Of a stretch of DNA of 64,000 nucleotides, positions 35,513-45,021 are shown piece by piece. Each line of letters opens with the position of its first letter. Position 1 is the first letter of the stretch. Source of the stretch: SW10 sp965657795 (GTDB lineage Bacteria > Verrucomicrobiota > Verrucomicrobiia > Verrucomicrobiales > Akkermansiaceae); NCBI GenBank assembly GCA_965657795.1, contig CBFHQJ010000013.1:5760-69759 (forward strand), written 5' to 3'. The notes below the pieces were generated by a model. That model was not told the DNA's origin and did no database searches. It saw nothing but the letters and a program-made list of their open reading frames with translations. Made by a program: the position numbers and the translations under genes.

Positions 35513-35791
35513 ATGGCAAAAACGAAGGCCGCCAAAGGGCGCTACTGGAAGGCACACTTACGATGTGTGGGGGTGCTCCTTGTGATCTGGTTCGTGACCT
35601 CGTTTGGTTGCGGGATTCTCCTCCGGGATTGGCTTGATGAGAGTTTTCCGAAAATTGGGACGGCCCCGTTTGGATTCTGGATGGCGCAGCAGGGCTCGAT
35701 CATTTCCTTTGTGCTGATCTTAATCGGCTACAAATTTTGGATGGAGCGGATTGAGGCTAACCTTGACCACGATGAGGAGGAAACGAAATGA
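35513..35791 (+). CDS. DUF4212 small membrane subunit of a sodium:solute symporter
   Basis: 92 residues with two transmembrane helices (about 18-38 and 58-78) and the motif FPKIGTAPFGFWMAQQGSI, seen as FGFWMAQQGSI, typical of DUF4212. These small proteins are encoded directly before SSS transporters; here the stop overlaps the symporter start (ATGA, 35788-35791). Confidence 0.9.
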   Translation: MAKTKAAKGRYWKAHLRCVGVLLVIWFVTSFGCGILLRDWLDESFPKIGTAPFGFWMAQQGSIISFVLILIGYKFWMERIEANLDHDEEETK

Positions 35792-37623
35792 CTCAAGATA
35801 CCTGGAACTTCATTTTCATTGGAATCTCGTTTGCACTCTATATCGGGATTGCTGTTCGCCAGCGTGCGGGATCGACCAGCGAGTATTACACCGCCGGCGG
35901 AGGGGTTTCCCCATTTGCAAACGGGATGGCGACGGCGGCCGACTGGATGAGTGCAGCCACCTTCATTTCGATGGCCGGGCTGATCGCGAGCAAGGGGTTT
36001 GATGGAGCCCAGTTTTTGATGGGATGGACCGGCGGCTTTGTCCTTTTGACGGTTTTGATGGTCCCGTTTCTGAGGAAATTTGGCAAAGCCACGGTCCCTG
36101 ATTTCATTGGCGATCGATACTACTCGAAAGCAGCCCGTGGAGTGGCGGTGGTATGCGCGATTTTCATCTGTCTGACCTATATTATGGGGCAGATGAACGG
36201 AGTGGGGGTGGTGTTTTCCCAACTTTTTGGAATTTCCCTCACGAACGGAGTGGTGGTTGGAGCGGCAGTGGTCTTTTTCTACGCAGGAATGGGGGGAATG
36301 AAAGGGATCACTTACACCCAGGTGGCGCAATATACCGTGATGGCATTTGCCTACACTATTCCGGCTGTCTTCATCGCGATTGCGATGACAAACAACGTGG
36401 TTCCGCAGCTCGGGTTGATTGGCGAATACACGGCAGGGGAAGAGGCCATGCCATTTCTCGAAAAGGTCAACGAGATCAATACCAAGCTGGGATTCCAGGA
36501 ATACACCTCGGGCAAATTGGAGAAGATCGATCTCTTTTGTATTACCGCTGCATTGATGTTTGGAACGGCGGGGTTGCCTCACGTAATCGTGCGTTTTTTC
36601 ACGGTAAAAGACGTGAAGTCGGTTCGGACATCGGCCTGCTGGACCCTGACTTTTATTGCCGTAATTTATTTGACCGCTCCTACGATTGGGGCGTTTTCAC
36701 GGGTCAATTTGGTCGAGAATTTGAATAACACGTCCTACAAGGACTCACCGGAGTGGTTTAAGGATTTTGAGAAGACCGGCCAGATGGCCTGGGTCGATAA
36801 GAACGACGACGGGATCATTCAGTTTCATGGTCCGGGCCATTCTGAAAGCGGCTCCAACAGTGTCTTCGTCGTGACACCGACAATCAAGAAGCCGGTTTAT
36901 CCGGAGAAGTCGGCCCCCAAGGATCAGCTGGTCGGGAAACATGGGGAGCGAGTCCTCGCGAACAAAACCGACATGAGTAATCCGAACGAGCTTTGGTTTG
37001 GAAATGACATCATGGTCATGGCGAACCCGCACATGGCTGGCCTGCCGAAGTGGGTGATCGCCTTGTTAATGGCGGGTTGTATTGCGGCCGCACTTTCAAC
37101 GGCGGCCGGATTATTGCTGGTCCTCTCCACTTCGATTTCCCACGACTTGATGAAGAAGATCGTCAAGCCTGAGATGACCGACAAGGAGGAGGTGAAATAC
37201 GCGCGAATCGCTTCCTTTGTAGCCCTCGCAGTGGCGGCCTATTTTGGAATCAATCCGCCCTCGACCTTCATTGCCAAAACGGTGGCTTTTGCCTTCGGGC
37301 TGGCGGCATCCTCCTTCTTCCCAACTCTCCTGATGGGGATTTTCTCAAGGCGGATGAACAAGGAAGGAGCAATTGCGGGGATGGTGAGTGGAATTGCCTT
37401 CACCTTCGGCTACATCGTTTACTTTCAGTTTATGGGAGGAACGAAGGACCAGTATCTCTTGGGGATTTCACCTGAAGGAATCGGGTTTGTGGGAATGCTG
37501 ATTAACTTTGCTGTGGCCTTCGTTGTCTCGAGGCTGACACCGCAGCCACCGCTTGAGGTGAGGGAGTTGATCGACAATGTCCGTTATCCCGGAGGGAAGG
37601 AAACGGCGGCTCAGGATCACTGA
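35788..37623 (+). CDS. Sodium:solute symporter (SSS family, acetate-type subfamily)
   Basis: 611 residues and about 13 membrane helices. Family motifs EYYTAGGGVSPFANGMATAADWMSAATF (seen as YYTAGGGVSPFANGMATAADW) and the helix SSFFPTLLMGIFSRRMN. A soluble loop of about 80 residues (about 330-410) contains DKNDDGIIQF, an EF-hand-like calcium loop (D-N-D-G-I-Q). This is found in the VC_2705-like branch with a DUF4212 partner. Probably imports a small organic acid with Na+; the substrate is not determined by sequence. Confidence 0.92.
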   Translation: MTQDTWNFIFIGISFALYIGIAVRQRAGSTSEYYTAGGGVSPFANGMATAADWMSAATFISMAGLIASKGFDGAQFLMGWTGGFVLLTVLMVPFLRKFGKATVPDFIGDRYYSKAARGVAVVCAIFICLTYIMGQMNGVGVVFSQLFGISLTNGVVVGAAVVFFYAGMGGMKGITYTQVAQYTVMAFAYTIPAVFIAIAMTNNVVPQLGLIGEYTAGEEAMPFLEKVNEINTKLGFQEYTSGKLEKIDLFCITAALMFGTAGLPHVIVRFFTVKDVKSVRTSACWTLTFIAVIYLTAPTIGAFSRVNLVENLNNTSYKDSPEWFKDFEKTGQMAWVDKNDDGIIQFHGPGHSESGSNSVFVVTPTIKKPVYPEKSAPKDQLVGKHGERVLANKTDMSNPNELWFGNDIMVMANPHMAGLPKWVIALLMAGCIAAALSTAAGLLLVLSTSISHDLMKKIVKPEMTDKEEVKYARIASFVALAVAAYFGINPPSTFIAKTVAFAFGLAASSFFPTLLMGIFSRRMNKEGAIAGMVSGIAFTFGYIVYFQFMGGTKDQYLLGISPEGIGFVGMLINFAVAFVVSRLTPQPPLEVRELIDNVRYPGGKETAAQDH

Positions 37624-38065
37624 GTCGGCGTCCGGTTGCGTCGATACGTTCTGCGATCAACATGAAGAAGCAGGCATCATCCAATCGTGAATTCCTTCTG
37701 GTGAAAAATTGCCTGTCTTGAACTTCTCTCCGTTCACTCCTGAAATTACTTTTGAGGTCAGGCGGATCTGAAGAGGACGGGCGGACAAAGCCGTTTTGAG
37801 GGAAATGGCGACGCGCTCTTTTTCATGTCTTGTTGAGTTCAAAGTCAGAACACTTGAAGTGGTGTCCAAAGCGACCGTTGAGTTTTGATCCGAGAAGAGG
37901 CCCAAAATTTACAAAGGCACGCTGGAGTTCGGTATTCATGAATTCTTCAGGGCCTTTTGTTCCAAGACTGAACCTGCTGGCTTCCATCAGAAGGAATCCC
38001 AGACAAGGCGAAAAACCCTCGGAGGGCGGTAGCCTGCCCCCGGAATCCCTCGTTGAAGTTAGGTC
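37624..38065. other. 442-base gap, possibly an eroded small gene
   Basis: Between the convergent symporter and topB genes. On the minus strand two short frames follow one another: 54 codons at 37823-37987 (starts MEASRFSLGTKGPEEF) and 82 codons at 37657-37905 (contains ARPLQIRLTSKV and TGNFSPEGI). The second has a loose PilZ-domain look (RxLxIRLTS...NxSxxGI). Frame changes between them could be a decayed PilZ-like gene. No clear terminator. Confidence 0.3.
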
Positions 38066-40621
38066 CTAATCTTTTTTCTTCGCCGCTTTTTTGGCACCCT
38101 TCTTGGCCGCTTTGCGCGGGGCGAATTCGAAGCCGATTTTTGCAGTTTCGGGATCGAGGGTCAGGTGGGCGGCGAAGGCGCGCTTGGTCTTCTTCGAAAT
38201 GAAGCCGGGAAGGAGATCGGTCTTGCCGACGGTGAGCATTTTTTCGACGTCGGAGGCGGAGAGTTCCTTTTGCAGGATGGTTTTGCCGAGGCGGAAACCG
38301 TCGGGGTTGTCCTTGGTAACCATGGCGGGGACCATGAAGGCTTTCTCGGTTTCGTAAAGTTTGGCCTGCTTGCCGTTGGTCAAGGTGACCTCTTTGATCA
38401 TCTGATTCTCGGTGAGGTCATCGACGGATTCAAGATCGGAGTCGAAGACGAAGCCGGTTTTCCATTTTCCTTTCTTGCCGGTTTTGGAGACGGCCTGAGT
38501 CAGCTCGAGGGCTGCTTCGAAAGGACGATTGAAGCGGGAGACGAAGCCGTCTCGCTGTTCCAGGAATTTGGTGGTGAGAAGAGTCTTGGCCTCGTCCTCG
38601 GTGAGATGACGACCGGCGATGTATTTTGAAATGCGGAATCCGCAATCAGGTTCGCGGCACTCGTAGGTAGCGTCAGTTTGCTTGAGCTCGGGCGCGTTGC
38701 AATTGGGGCAAGGGCATTTGAGATCGGGAAAAGGACGGGAGATGATTTCGTCGTAGTGGCCACGGGCTTTTTGAACGACGCTCTCGGTGAACTTTTTGAT
38801 CTCGTTCATGAAGGTGTCACGAGCGAGTTCTCCTTTTTCCATTTGGTGGAGTTTGGCTTCCCAGTCGCCGGTCATTTCCGGGCTGGTGAGCGGCTTGACG
38901 TCCATTTCCTGGAGAAGGTCGATGAGGCGGACTCCTTTGCCGGTGGCAATGAGTTCGCGTCCGTCACGGGTGATGTATTTTTGGCGAAGGAGACCTTCAA
39001 TGGTGGCGGCGCGGGTGGCCGGTGTTCCGAGACCGCGCTCCGACATGGCTTCGCGAAGGGCATCGTCATCGACGAGTTTTCCGGCGCCTTCCATCGCGGA
39101 AAGAAGGGTTGATTCGGTATAGCGGGCGGGAGGATTGGTTTCTTTTTCGAGCATCTCGATCTCGATAGCCTTGGCGTCTTCGCCGTCCTGCACGACACAG
39201 AGTTCGTCCTTGCCTGCGCCGACGCCGGGCTTCCGACCGTAAACAGAGAGCCAGCCGGGAGTGACGAGGATTTTACCGTCGGTGCGGAAGGTGTCCTTTT
39301 CGGCTCCGTGATCGATGGTGGTGAGACGTTTGGTAACCTCGAATTCAGCGTGGGGAAAGAAGACGGCGAGGAAGCGCTTCACGATCATGTCGTAAAGTTT
39401 GGCAGCGGGTTCGTCGATTTTGACGACGCGGCCGGTGGGGATGATCGCGAAGTGATCGGAGACCTTGGCGTTGTTAAAGATGCGCTTCTGGAACTTGAGG
39501 CGGTCGTTTTTGAGAGCGTCCTTGGCCCAGTCGGCGAGGTCGGAACTGGATTGCGAAAGGTCGGTGACGATCTGCTTCACGTTCGCCATGTAGTCCTCGG
39601 GAAGGTAGCGCGAATCGGTTCGAGGATAGGTGATCATCTTGTGACGCTCATAGAGCGTCTGGGCGAGACCGAGGGTGTTTTTTGCGGTGAAGGGAGCTTC
39701 CCGCTGAAGGGTGGTGAGGTCGTAGAGTTGGGGTGCAATTTGCTTGGTGGGCTTTTTCTGCTCGGTGACCACGCCGGTTTTACCCTGACAACGTTCGGTG
39801 ATGAGTTTTGCCTTTTCCTTGTCCCAAATTCGCTCGGCGCGACCGTGGGGATTGGTGGCGTCCTTTTTAAAGTCGAGATCGACCCACTTGCCTTCATATT
39901 CTCCGGCCGCGACGCCGAAAGTTCCGTGGACCTCGGCGTAGGGAGTGGCTTTGAAGGCGGCAATTTCCTTTTCGCGCTTGGCGAGGATGGCAAGAGTCGG
40001 GGTCTGTACGCGTCCGGCAGCGGTGATGTTGAAACCCCCGTGGCGGGAGCGGAAACAAGTGAGGGCGCGGGTCGAGTTGAGGCCGACGAGCCAGTCGGAC
40101 TCCGAGCGGCACTTGGCGGCGTCGGAGAGATTCGACATTTCCTCACCTTTGCGGAGATTGTCCCAGGCTTCCTGAATGGCACCGGTGGTCATGGACTGCA
40201 TCCAGAGGCGTTTCACGGGCTTCTTGATCTTCCCGTAGTCCATGATGTATTGGAAAATGAGCTCACCTTCGCGGCCGGCATCACAAGCGTTCACGATTTC
40301 GGTGACGTCCTTTTTTCGGGCAAGAGAGAGCACGTGTTTGAGACGGCCTTCGGACTGCTCGATGGGTTGGAGGGCGAAATCCGAGGGGATGGCGGGCAGG
40401 ACATCGAACTTCCAGGGGAGGTTCTTGCCATTGGGTCCGGTGGGCATTTTAAGCTCGATGAGGTGTCCGACCGCCGAGGTGATCATGGCATTATCATTCT
40501 CGAAATACTGGGCATCGCGGGACTTTCCCTTCTTGGTAAACTTGCCAAGGGTCTTGGCGAGGGCTTTGGAGAGATCTGTCGCAACAGAGGGTTTCTCGGC
40601 AATGATGAGAGTTTTGGACAC
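38066..40621 (-). CDS. topB: DNA topoisomerase III (type IA)
   Basis: 851 residues. Toprim domain (KTLIIAEKPSVATDL, and DAGREGELIF with the acidic residues) and the type IA core with the catalytic tyrosine in MITYPRTDSRYLP (about residue 335). The C-terminal region has a zinc-ribbon-like CPCPNC...YECREPDC. Further repeats and a Lys/Ala-rich tail (AAKKGAKKAAKKK) follow, probably for DNA binding. Resolves single-strand interlinks during replication and recombination. The size and start are typical of topB rather than topA. Confidence 0.95.
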   Translation of the reverse strand: MSKTLIIAEKPSVATDLSKALAKTLGKFTKKGKSRDAQYFENDNAMITSAVGHLIELKMPTGPNGKNLPWKFDVLPAIPSDFALQPIEQSEGRLKHVLSLARKKDVTEIVNACDAGREGELIFQYIMDYGKIKKPVKRLWMQSMTTGAIQEAWDNLRKGEEMSNLSDAAKCRSESDWLVGLNSTRALTCFRSRHGGFNITAAGRVQTPTLAILAKREKEIAAFKATPYAEVHGTFGVAAGEYEGKWVDLDFKKDATNPHGRAERIWDKEKAKLITERCQGKTGVVTEQKKPTKQIAPQLYDLTTLQREAPFTAKNTLGLAQTLYERHKMITYPRTDSRYLPEDYMANVKQIVTDLSQSSSDLADWAKDALKNDRLKFQKRIFNNAKVSDHFAIIPTGRVVKIDEPAAKLYDMIVKRFLAVFFPHAEFEVTKRLTTIDHGAEKDTFRTDGKILVTPGWLSVYGRKPGVGAGKDELCVVQDGEDAKAIEIEMLEKETNPPARYTESTLLSAMEGAGKLVDDDALREAMSERGLGTPATRAATIEGLLRQKYITRDGRELIATGKGVRLIDLLQEMDVKPLTSPEMTGDWEAKLHQMEKGELARDTFMNEIKKFTESVVQKARGHYDEIISRPFPDLKCPCPNCNAPELKQTDATYECREPDCGFRISKYIAGRHLTEDEAKTLLTTKFLEQRDGFVSRFNRPFEAALELTQAVSKTGKKGKWKTGFVFDSDLESVDDLTENQMIKEVTLTNGKQAKLYETEKAFMVPAMVTKDNPDGFRLGKTILQKELSASDVEKMLTVGKTDLLPGFISKKTKRAFAAHLTLDPETAKIGFEFAPRKAAKKGAKKAAKKKD

Positions 40622-40700
40622 GAGGCGGACTTAGGCGGTGAAGGGGGGGGATGGAAAGGAATTTCTTTTTAGGGGGTGGAATTCGGGTGATTGTAAGGCG

Positions 40701-41189
40701 ATGAAACCGGAGCACATCTTGTTGGTGGCAGATTTGCTACCGATAGTTTTTGAAAAGCTGATGAGCTGGTGTGACGACCGGATCAGGGCATTGGAGGCTC
40801 CGGCGTATTGGCTCATCGAGGTTTCGCTTGCGCGAAGTTTGGAAGAAGCTGTGGAGGTCTTGCGGGAAGTGGTTTCGGGGAATGAAGGGACGACGGAGGA
40901 GCGAATTGCGATCGTAATCGAAGGGTGTATGGCAGGGGTGATTTCGCTGAATGAAACGATTTGGAGACTGTGGCGGATTTGGCAGGGGCCTGATTATTCC
41001 TTTGAAACGAATAATTTTCCTTCGGAGCTTTCCGGCTTCCTGATGGACTGGGATATGTATGGAGTTGATGATTCAATTCCGGATGAATTACGGCGCGAGA
41101 CAGTGGCTTGGTATGAGGAATACCGAGAGAAACAGCGGGAAATTTGCGAGTTGGTGAGACCTATTGTTTTCCTTGCTCAGGGTGATTAA
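40701..41189 (+). CDS. Hypothetical helical protein
   Basis: 162 residues from ATG 40701 (preceded by AAGG); the longer frame runs through sequence upstream of topB without character. No family recognised. It is acidic and mostly alpha-helical with several Trp (ETIWRLWRIWQG) and no signal peptide. Its stop overlaps the convergent neighbour by 4 bases. Divergent from topB. Confidence 0.5.
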   Translation: MKPEHILLVADLLPIVFEKLMSWCDDRIRALEAPAYWLIEVSLARSLEEAVEVLREVVSGNEGTTEERIAIVIEGCMAGVISLNETIWRLWRIWQGPDYSFETNNFPSELSGFLMDWDMYGVDDSIPDELRRETVAWYEEYREKQREICELVRPIVFLAQGD

Positions 41190-42478
41190 TTCTTTTTGCG
41201 AAGTCTTTTGTATCCGAAGCGGAGCAAGACAAGCCCGAGAGCCAGTTGAGTCCCGGTGATGAGCCAGAAAATTCCGGGAATTGGGCCCGGCTCGTCGCTA
41301 GCGGAGCTGCTTTGGCTGAGTTGATACATCAGAACAATTTCGGGAAAGTAGGGAGCATGTTCTTTGTTTGCGACAAGTGAGGGAATGAGGAGGCGTCCGT
41401 TCGGGAGCGGAAGTGAGGTCGCGAGAAGCTCGCATCCAAGGATGGATGATTTTTCGTGATCGCGATAGGCGCGGGCTGTGCCGAGGCCGAGGCCGGTTGC
41501 CGCGGTTCCGAAGGACCACAAGACCGGGCCTGCATCAGCATCGAAGTAGAGCCAGTCCGGTGAGTAGGACATGTCGAATTCGCGCCATCCTTGGGCCAGA
41601 GAATCGTTCTTCCAGAATCGATCACAATATTGCTGATAGAGTCTTTCTCCGGTTTCGGGATCAGCTTCCCGGATGAAGGGAAGACCGAAGCCATTGGTGC
41701 ATCCACGGCTGGGAGTTTGGATGGTTCCGGTGAAGACGTCTGCGGTGTAGGCGGGAAGTTTACCGTCGGAGTGTTGAAGCATTCGGGCGAGGGCGTCTTT
41801 GGCCCAGTCGATGCGGTCCTCGCCAATAATCTTCGAATATTCACGAACGATGCCAATGGCGGCGGCGACATCCATGGGGAAGCATTGGCCGGGGTAATCA
41901 TCGATAAGTCCGTGAGAAGATTGGTCGAGATGATAGGTAAGGGCTTTCAGGTGCATCCTGAGGACGGGCAGGTGTTCGGTACTGCCGGTGAGACGGTGAT
42001 GGGCACCCAGGCCTCCTGCTACGAGAAGTCGATAGAAGCAGTTGGAGTGGGGATCGAGATTTTCACCCCAGTAGACTTTCACCCAGTGAGCGTGATTTTC
42101 ATCGAGGAGGAGGCGGACGCTGGCTTCGATGGCAGTCTTTCCGGATTCTTTGGGTGATGATGACGATAAAGTCTGATTGTTTTCGTATTGGGCCTGAAGC
42201 TTCTCGGTCGCACGAAGATAGAAGAAAGCTCCATAAAGCGGCCATTCAGTGGCCTCAATTTCTTCGACGGTCAGGGTTGTCGCAATCTCGGATTCAATGC
42301 GATCGTCAATGTATTCGGGAAGCCGGGTGGAAAGGCTTTTGTGGATCTTGAATGAAATTTTCGTGGGGCCTCCGTTGCGGATCCCGGGGTCGGTGAAGAG
42401 GGTCCAAATAGAAAAGAAAGCCGGGTAGAGAATAAACCCGGCCAGAAGGAGCAGTGTGAATGTGAAGACCCGTTTCAT
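41186..42478 (-). CDS. Membrane-anchored alpha-barrel-like protein of unknown function
   Basis: 430 residues from ATG 42478 (longer frame adds 26). N-terminal helix (about 2-24) and a C-terminal helix (about 405-425) bracket an outer domain of about 370 residues rich in helices and aromatic pairs, with SSHGLIDDYPGQCFPMDVAAA (seen as DDYPGQCFPMDVAAA) and DMSYSPDWLYFDADAGPVLWS (seen as YSPDWLYFDADAGPVLW). The pattern is reminiscent of (alpha/alpha)-barrel enzymes such as linalool dehydratase/isomerase-like proteins. I cannot place it securely. Confidence 0.5.
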   Translation of the reverse strand: MKRVFTFTLLLLAGFILYPAFFSIWTLFTDPGIRNGGPTKISFKIHKSLSTRLPEYIDDRIESEIATTLTVEEIEATEWPLYGAFFYLRATEKLQAQYENNQTLSSSSPKESGKTAIEASVRLLLDENHAHWVKVYWGENLDPHSNCFYRLLVAGGLGAHHRLTGSTEHLPVLRMHLKALTYHLDQSSHGLIDDYPGQCFPMDVAAAIGIVREYSKIIGEDRIDWAKDALARMLQHSDGKLPAYTADVFTGTIQTPSRGCTNGFGLPFIREADPETGERLYQQYCDRFWKNDSLAQGWREFDMSYSPDWLYFDADAGPVLWSFGTAATGLGLGTARAYRDHEKSSILGCELLATSLPLPNGRLLIPSLVANKEHAPYFPEIVLMYQLSQSSSASDEPGPIPGIFWLITGTQLALGLVLLRFGYKRLRKKN

Positions 42479-42621
42479 GATGAACTTGGACAGGTGAAGC
42501 AGGGATTTGTTGGATGATTGATCCGCCGATTCAATAAACGAGGCGCTCCATCCCAAGGCGTGTTCATTGGGAATCGTATTTCAGATTGAGAGTGAGCAAT
42601 TTTCGACTCAGAGGACAATAG

Positions 42622-43874
42622 TTAGTTTTGATCGATGATGGAGATTTCTTCAGCACGGAAATAGATTTTATCGAGACTCCTCCGGTCAGGAATGATGGGG
42701 AAGTTGTGGGTGGTCGCTCCGGGGAAAGGAAGGTCATAGGCCGTCCAGGTTTTAAGATCGGTCGAGGTGTAAATTTGATAGAGCTGATTGGCGTCGCCGG
42801 GAATGGTGAGCTCGATTCCCAGGTTTGTAGTGAGGTTCTCTTTACAGCCGGGTATGATGAACGGGCGGTCCCGGTAAAGAGTTGCTTTCAATTGGGCTTT
42901 ACCTTGAGCATGATAGGTCACGGGTTCAACGGAGAGACAATAGGCGGTGTTGGTTATTCCTGATTCTGCGAGAACGAGCCATTGGTTCTTAAAAAACGCG
43001 GCGTCGAAAAATCCCCCGGGGTTAAACTCAGAGAAATCTGCCAGCGTCCATGTCCGCAAGAAATCTCGGGAGAGGTGAAGCTTCGGGGCTTCTTCCGGGC
43101 CCGTGATTACGAGTCCGACGCCATTGTGGTATCCTTTGATCTCTCCCAGGTTTTTCCAATTTCCATAAGAGATTTCACCTCCATTTCGGGCGATTCCGTT
43201 TTGACTAATCAAGAGGTCGCCAGATGCAATTCCAGGCTCCAAAGATCCGGCGAGATTTCTCCAGGATGAACCTCCAAAGTTTAGGCCAGAATCGCTGATT
43301 GTGTCCGTCGTAGTGCAGGGTCGATTGACGAAATCCGGGCCTGTTCCGAAGAAGTCTCCGTCAAGAGCCACAATGTTGGTGTGGCCCAAAGAATCTTGGA
43401 TGATTCGGGAGCCATCTGCGAATAGAGAAACGCTCTCCGGAAACCCAAAGAACTTGGAAGTCACGGTGAAATACAAGAAGGTTTCGGTCGCCGCAATCTC
43501 TCCGGAGGTGGGCAGAGCGAGGCCGCGAAAGGAAACAATTTGAGTGAACTCAGACCACGCGACGCCATCGCGGGATTCCATGATGAGAATGTTGTAAGGA
43601 CGTTCGGGTCGTTTGCAAAAGGGTTGAGCACGTAACTTAGGGCCACGAAGTCACCGGAAGGCTTCTTTGTAATATGAAGAAGGGGGAAGCCCGGATCGAC
43701 AGGGCTTGACCAAGTGGTGCCGTTATTAGAGCTCGAAATCCGATTCGTGCCGTATGCGACCAAATACGAGTCTGATGCTATGAATCGGGTGAGATTACGA
43801 TCAAGGCTGGCTATTCTGGTCCATTGCGCGTGGGCAATAATGGCGGTCAGGAAGAGCAGGAGAAGTGGATGCAT
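42622..43874 (-). pseudogene. Frameshift-interrupted secreted beta-propeller-like protein (or programmed -1 frameshift)
   Basis: Two minus-strand frames form one gene. The first frame begins at 43874 with a signal peptide (MHPLLLLFLTAIIAHAQ) and contains NRISSSNNGTTW, an Asp-box/BNR-like motif. It runs to about 43621. The second frame, 42622 onward, continues KRPERPYNILIMESRDGVAW (a second such motif) to a C-terminal part with TSTDLKTWTAYDLPFP. They join if one base is added in the run CCCTTTT at 43617-43623. A -1 slip on that heptamer gives 417 residues. Sialidase/BNR proteins bind or cleave glycans; activity here is not inferable. Last gene of the dprA operon, 18 bases after dprA. Confidence 0.7.
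43617..43623 (-). promoter_or_regulatory. Possible -1 ribosomal frameshift heptamer C CCT TTT
   Basis: In the zero frame the codons read AAC CCT TTT GCA, an X XXY YYZ heptamer with CCC and TTT. A -1 slip yields CCC TTT TGC and enters the second frame. No strong downstream stem-loop is obvious by eye, which weakens the case. Confidence 0.35.
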
Positions 43875-43892
43875 GGCGGGATGGGAATCTCG

Positions 43893-44996
43893 CTATCTTT
43901 TGCGGGCAAAGCGTTGGCCGGGGAGGGATTGGACAAGATTGCGGAGCTCCATTTTCATGAGAATCACCGAGACCTGATGGGCGGGGAGGCTGGTTTTTTC
44001 GACGACTTCATCGACGGATTGGTCGCTTCCCGAGAGGGATTTCAGGACGGCGTTTTCCTCGGGGCTGAGGTCGACGAAGTTCTCGATAGGGCGGGGTTCT
44101 TCGTCTTTAGGGGACTCGAAATTGAGGTGGGAAAAATCTTCGAGGATTTGTGATCCGTCGGTGACGAGGGTGGCCCCTTCGCGAATCAAGTCATGGCAGC
44201 CGCCGGAGGTGGGGCGGTCGATGGGGCCGGGGACGGCATAGATTTGGCGGCCTGCTTCGAGGGCGAAGTTGGCGGTGATCAGGGAGCCGGAGCGGCTGGG
44301 GCATTCGACGACCAGAAGGGCGCGCGACCAGTGGGCGACGATGCGATTTCGCTGGGGGAAGGTCTTGCGATCCGGTGAGGTTTGAAGGGGGAATTCCGAG
44401 ATGATGGCGCCGTGGCCGTTGGCGATTTTTTCTGCCAGAGCGAGGTTTTCGGGAGGGTAAATTTGCATGAGACCGGAGCCGAGGACTCCGATGGTGCGTC
44501 CGTTGGCGGCGACGGCTCCTTCGTGTGCGGCAGTGTCGATGCCACGTGCAAGACCGGAAATCACGGTGAGTCCGGCGCTGGCGAGTTGGAAGGCGAATTT
44601 GCGGGCGGTTTCACGACCGTAATGGGTGAGTTTTCGTGATCCGACGATGCCGACGGAGTGAAGGTCGCGTTCCTGAAGATCTCCCCAGACGTAGAGAACA
44701 ACGGGGGCGTCATAGGCATCGCGGAGGGCGATGGGGTAGTCTTCGTCTTCCTGGGTGAGGACTTGAATGTTGCGTTCTTTGGCGAGTTGGAGTTCTGCGG
44801 CGGGGTCGGTGTGATCCTGCCAATCGGTGATGAGTTTGGCGGCTTCGGGGCCGATGCCTTGGACTCTCTGCAAAGAGGAATTGCCCTGCTTTAGAATGTC
44901 GACAGCAGTGCCAAAGCTTTCGAGAAGGCGACGAATTTTGACCGGGCCGGTGACGGGGAGTTGGTTGAGAGCGATAAGCGCTTCTGCTTCAGTCAT
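43893..44996 (-). CDS. dprA: DNA-processing protein DprA
   Basis: 367 residues from ATG 44996; the longer frame has 80 extra residues antisense to the neighbour. Helix-hairpin-helix-like region (VQGIGPEAAKLI), a Rossmann DprA domain (GIVGSRKLTHYG, LTVISGLARGIDTAAHEGA, RNRIVAHWS, PSRSGSLITANFALEAGR seen as SGSLITANFALEAGR) and a C-terminal winged helix (LPAHQVSVILMKMELRNLV, seen as PAHQVSVILMKMEL). Loads RecA on incoming single-stranded DNA in transformation. Part of an operon running 48774 to 42622. Confidence 0.95.
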   Translation of the reverse strand: MTEAEALIALNQLPVTGPVKIRRLLESFGTAVDILKQGNSSLQRVQGIGPEAAKLITDWQDHTDPAAELQLAKERNIQVLTQEDEDYPIALRDAYDAPVVLYVWGDLQERDLHSVGIVGSRKLTHYGRETARKFAFQLASAGLTVISGLARGIDTAAHEGAVAANGRTIGVLGSGLMQIYPPENLALAEKIANGHGAIISEFPLQTSPDRKTFPQRNRIVAHWSRALLVVECPSRSGSLITANFALEAGRQIYAVPGPIDRPTSGGCHDLIREGATLVTDGSQILEDFSHLNFESPKDEEPRPIENFVDLSPEENAVLKSLSGSDQSVDEVVEKTSLPAHQVSVILMKMELRNLVQSLPGQRFARKR

Positions 44997-45021
44997 TTTT
45001 TGAGTTCGAAGTTTGAAGTGT

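Noticed and set aside
39308..40672. Long plus-strand open frame of 454 codons
   Set aside because: Antisense to topB, which has clear motifs; the frame has no recognisable domain and arises from GC-rich codon use.
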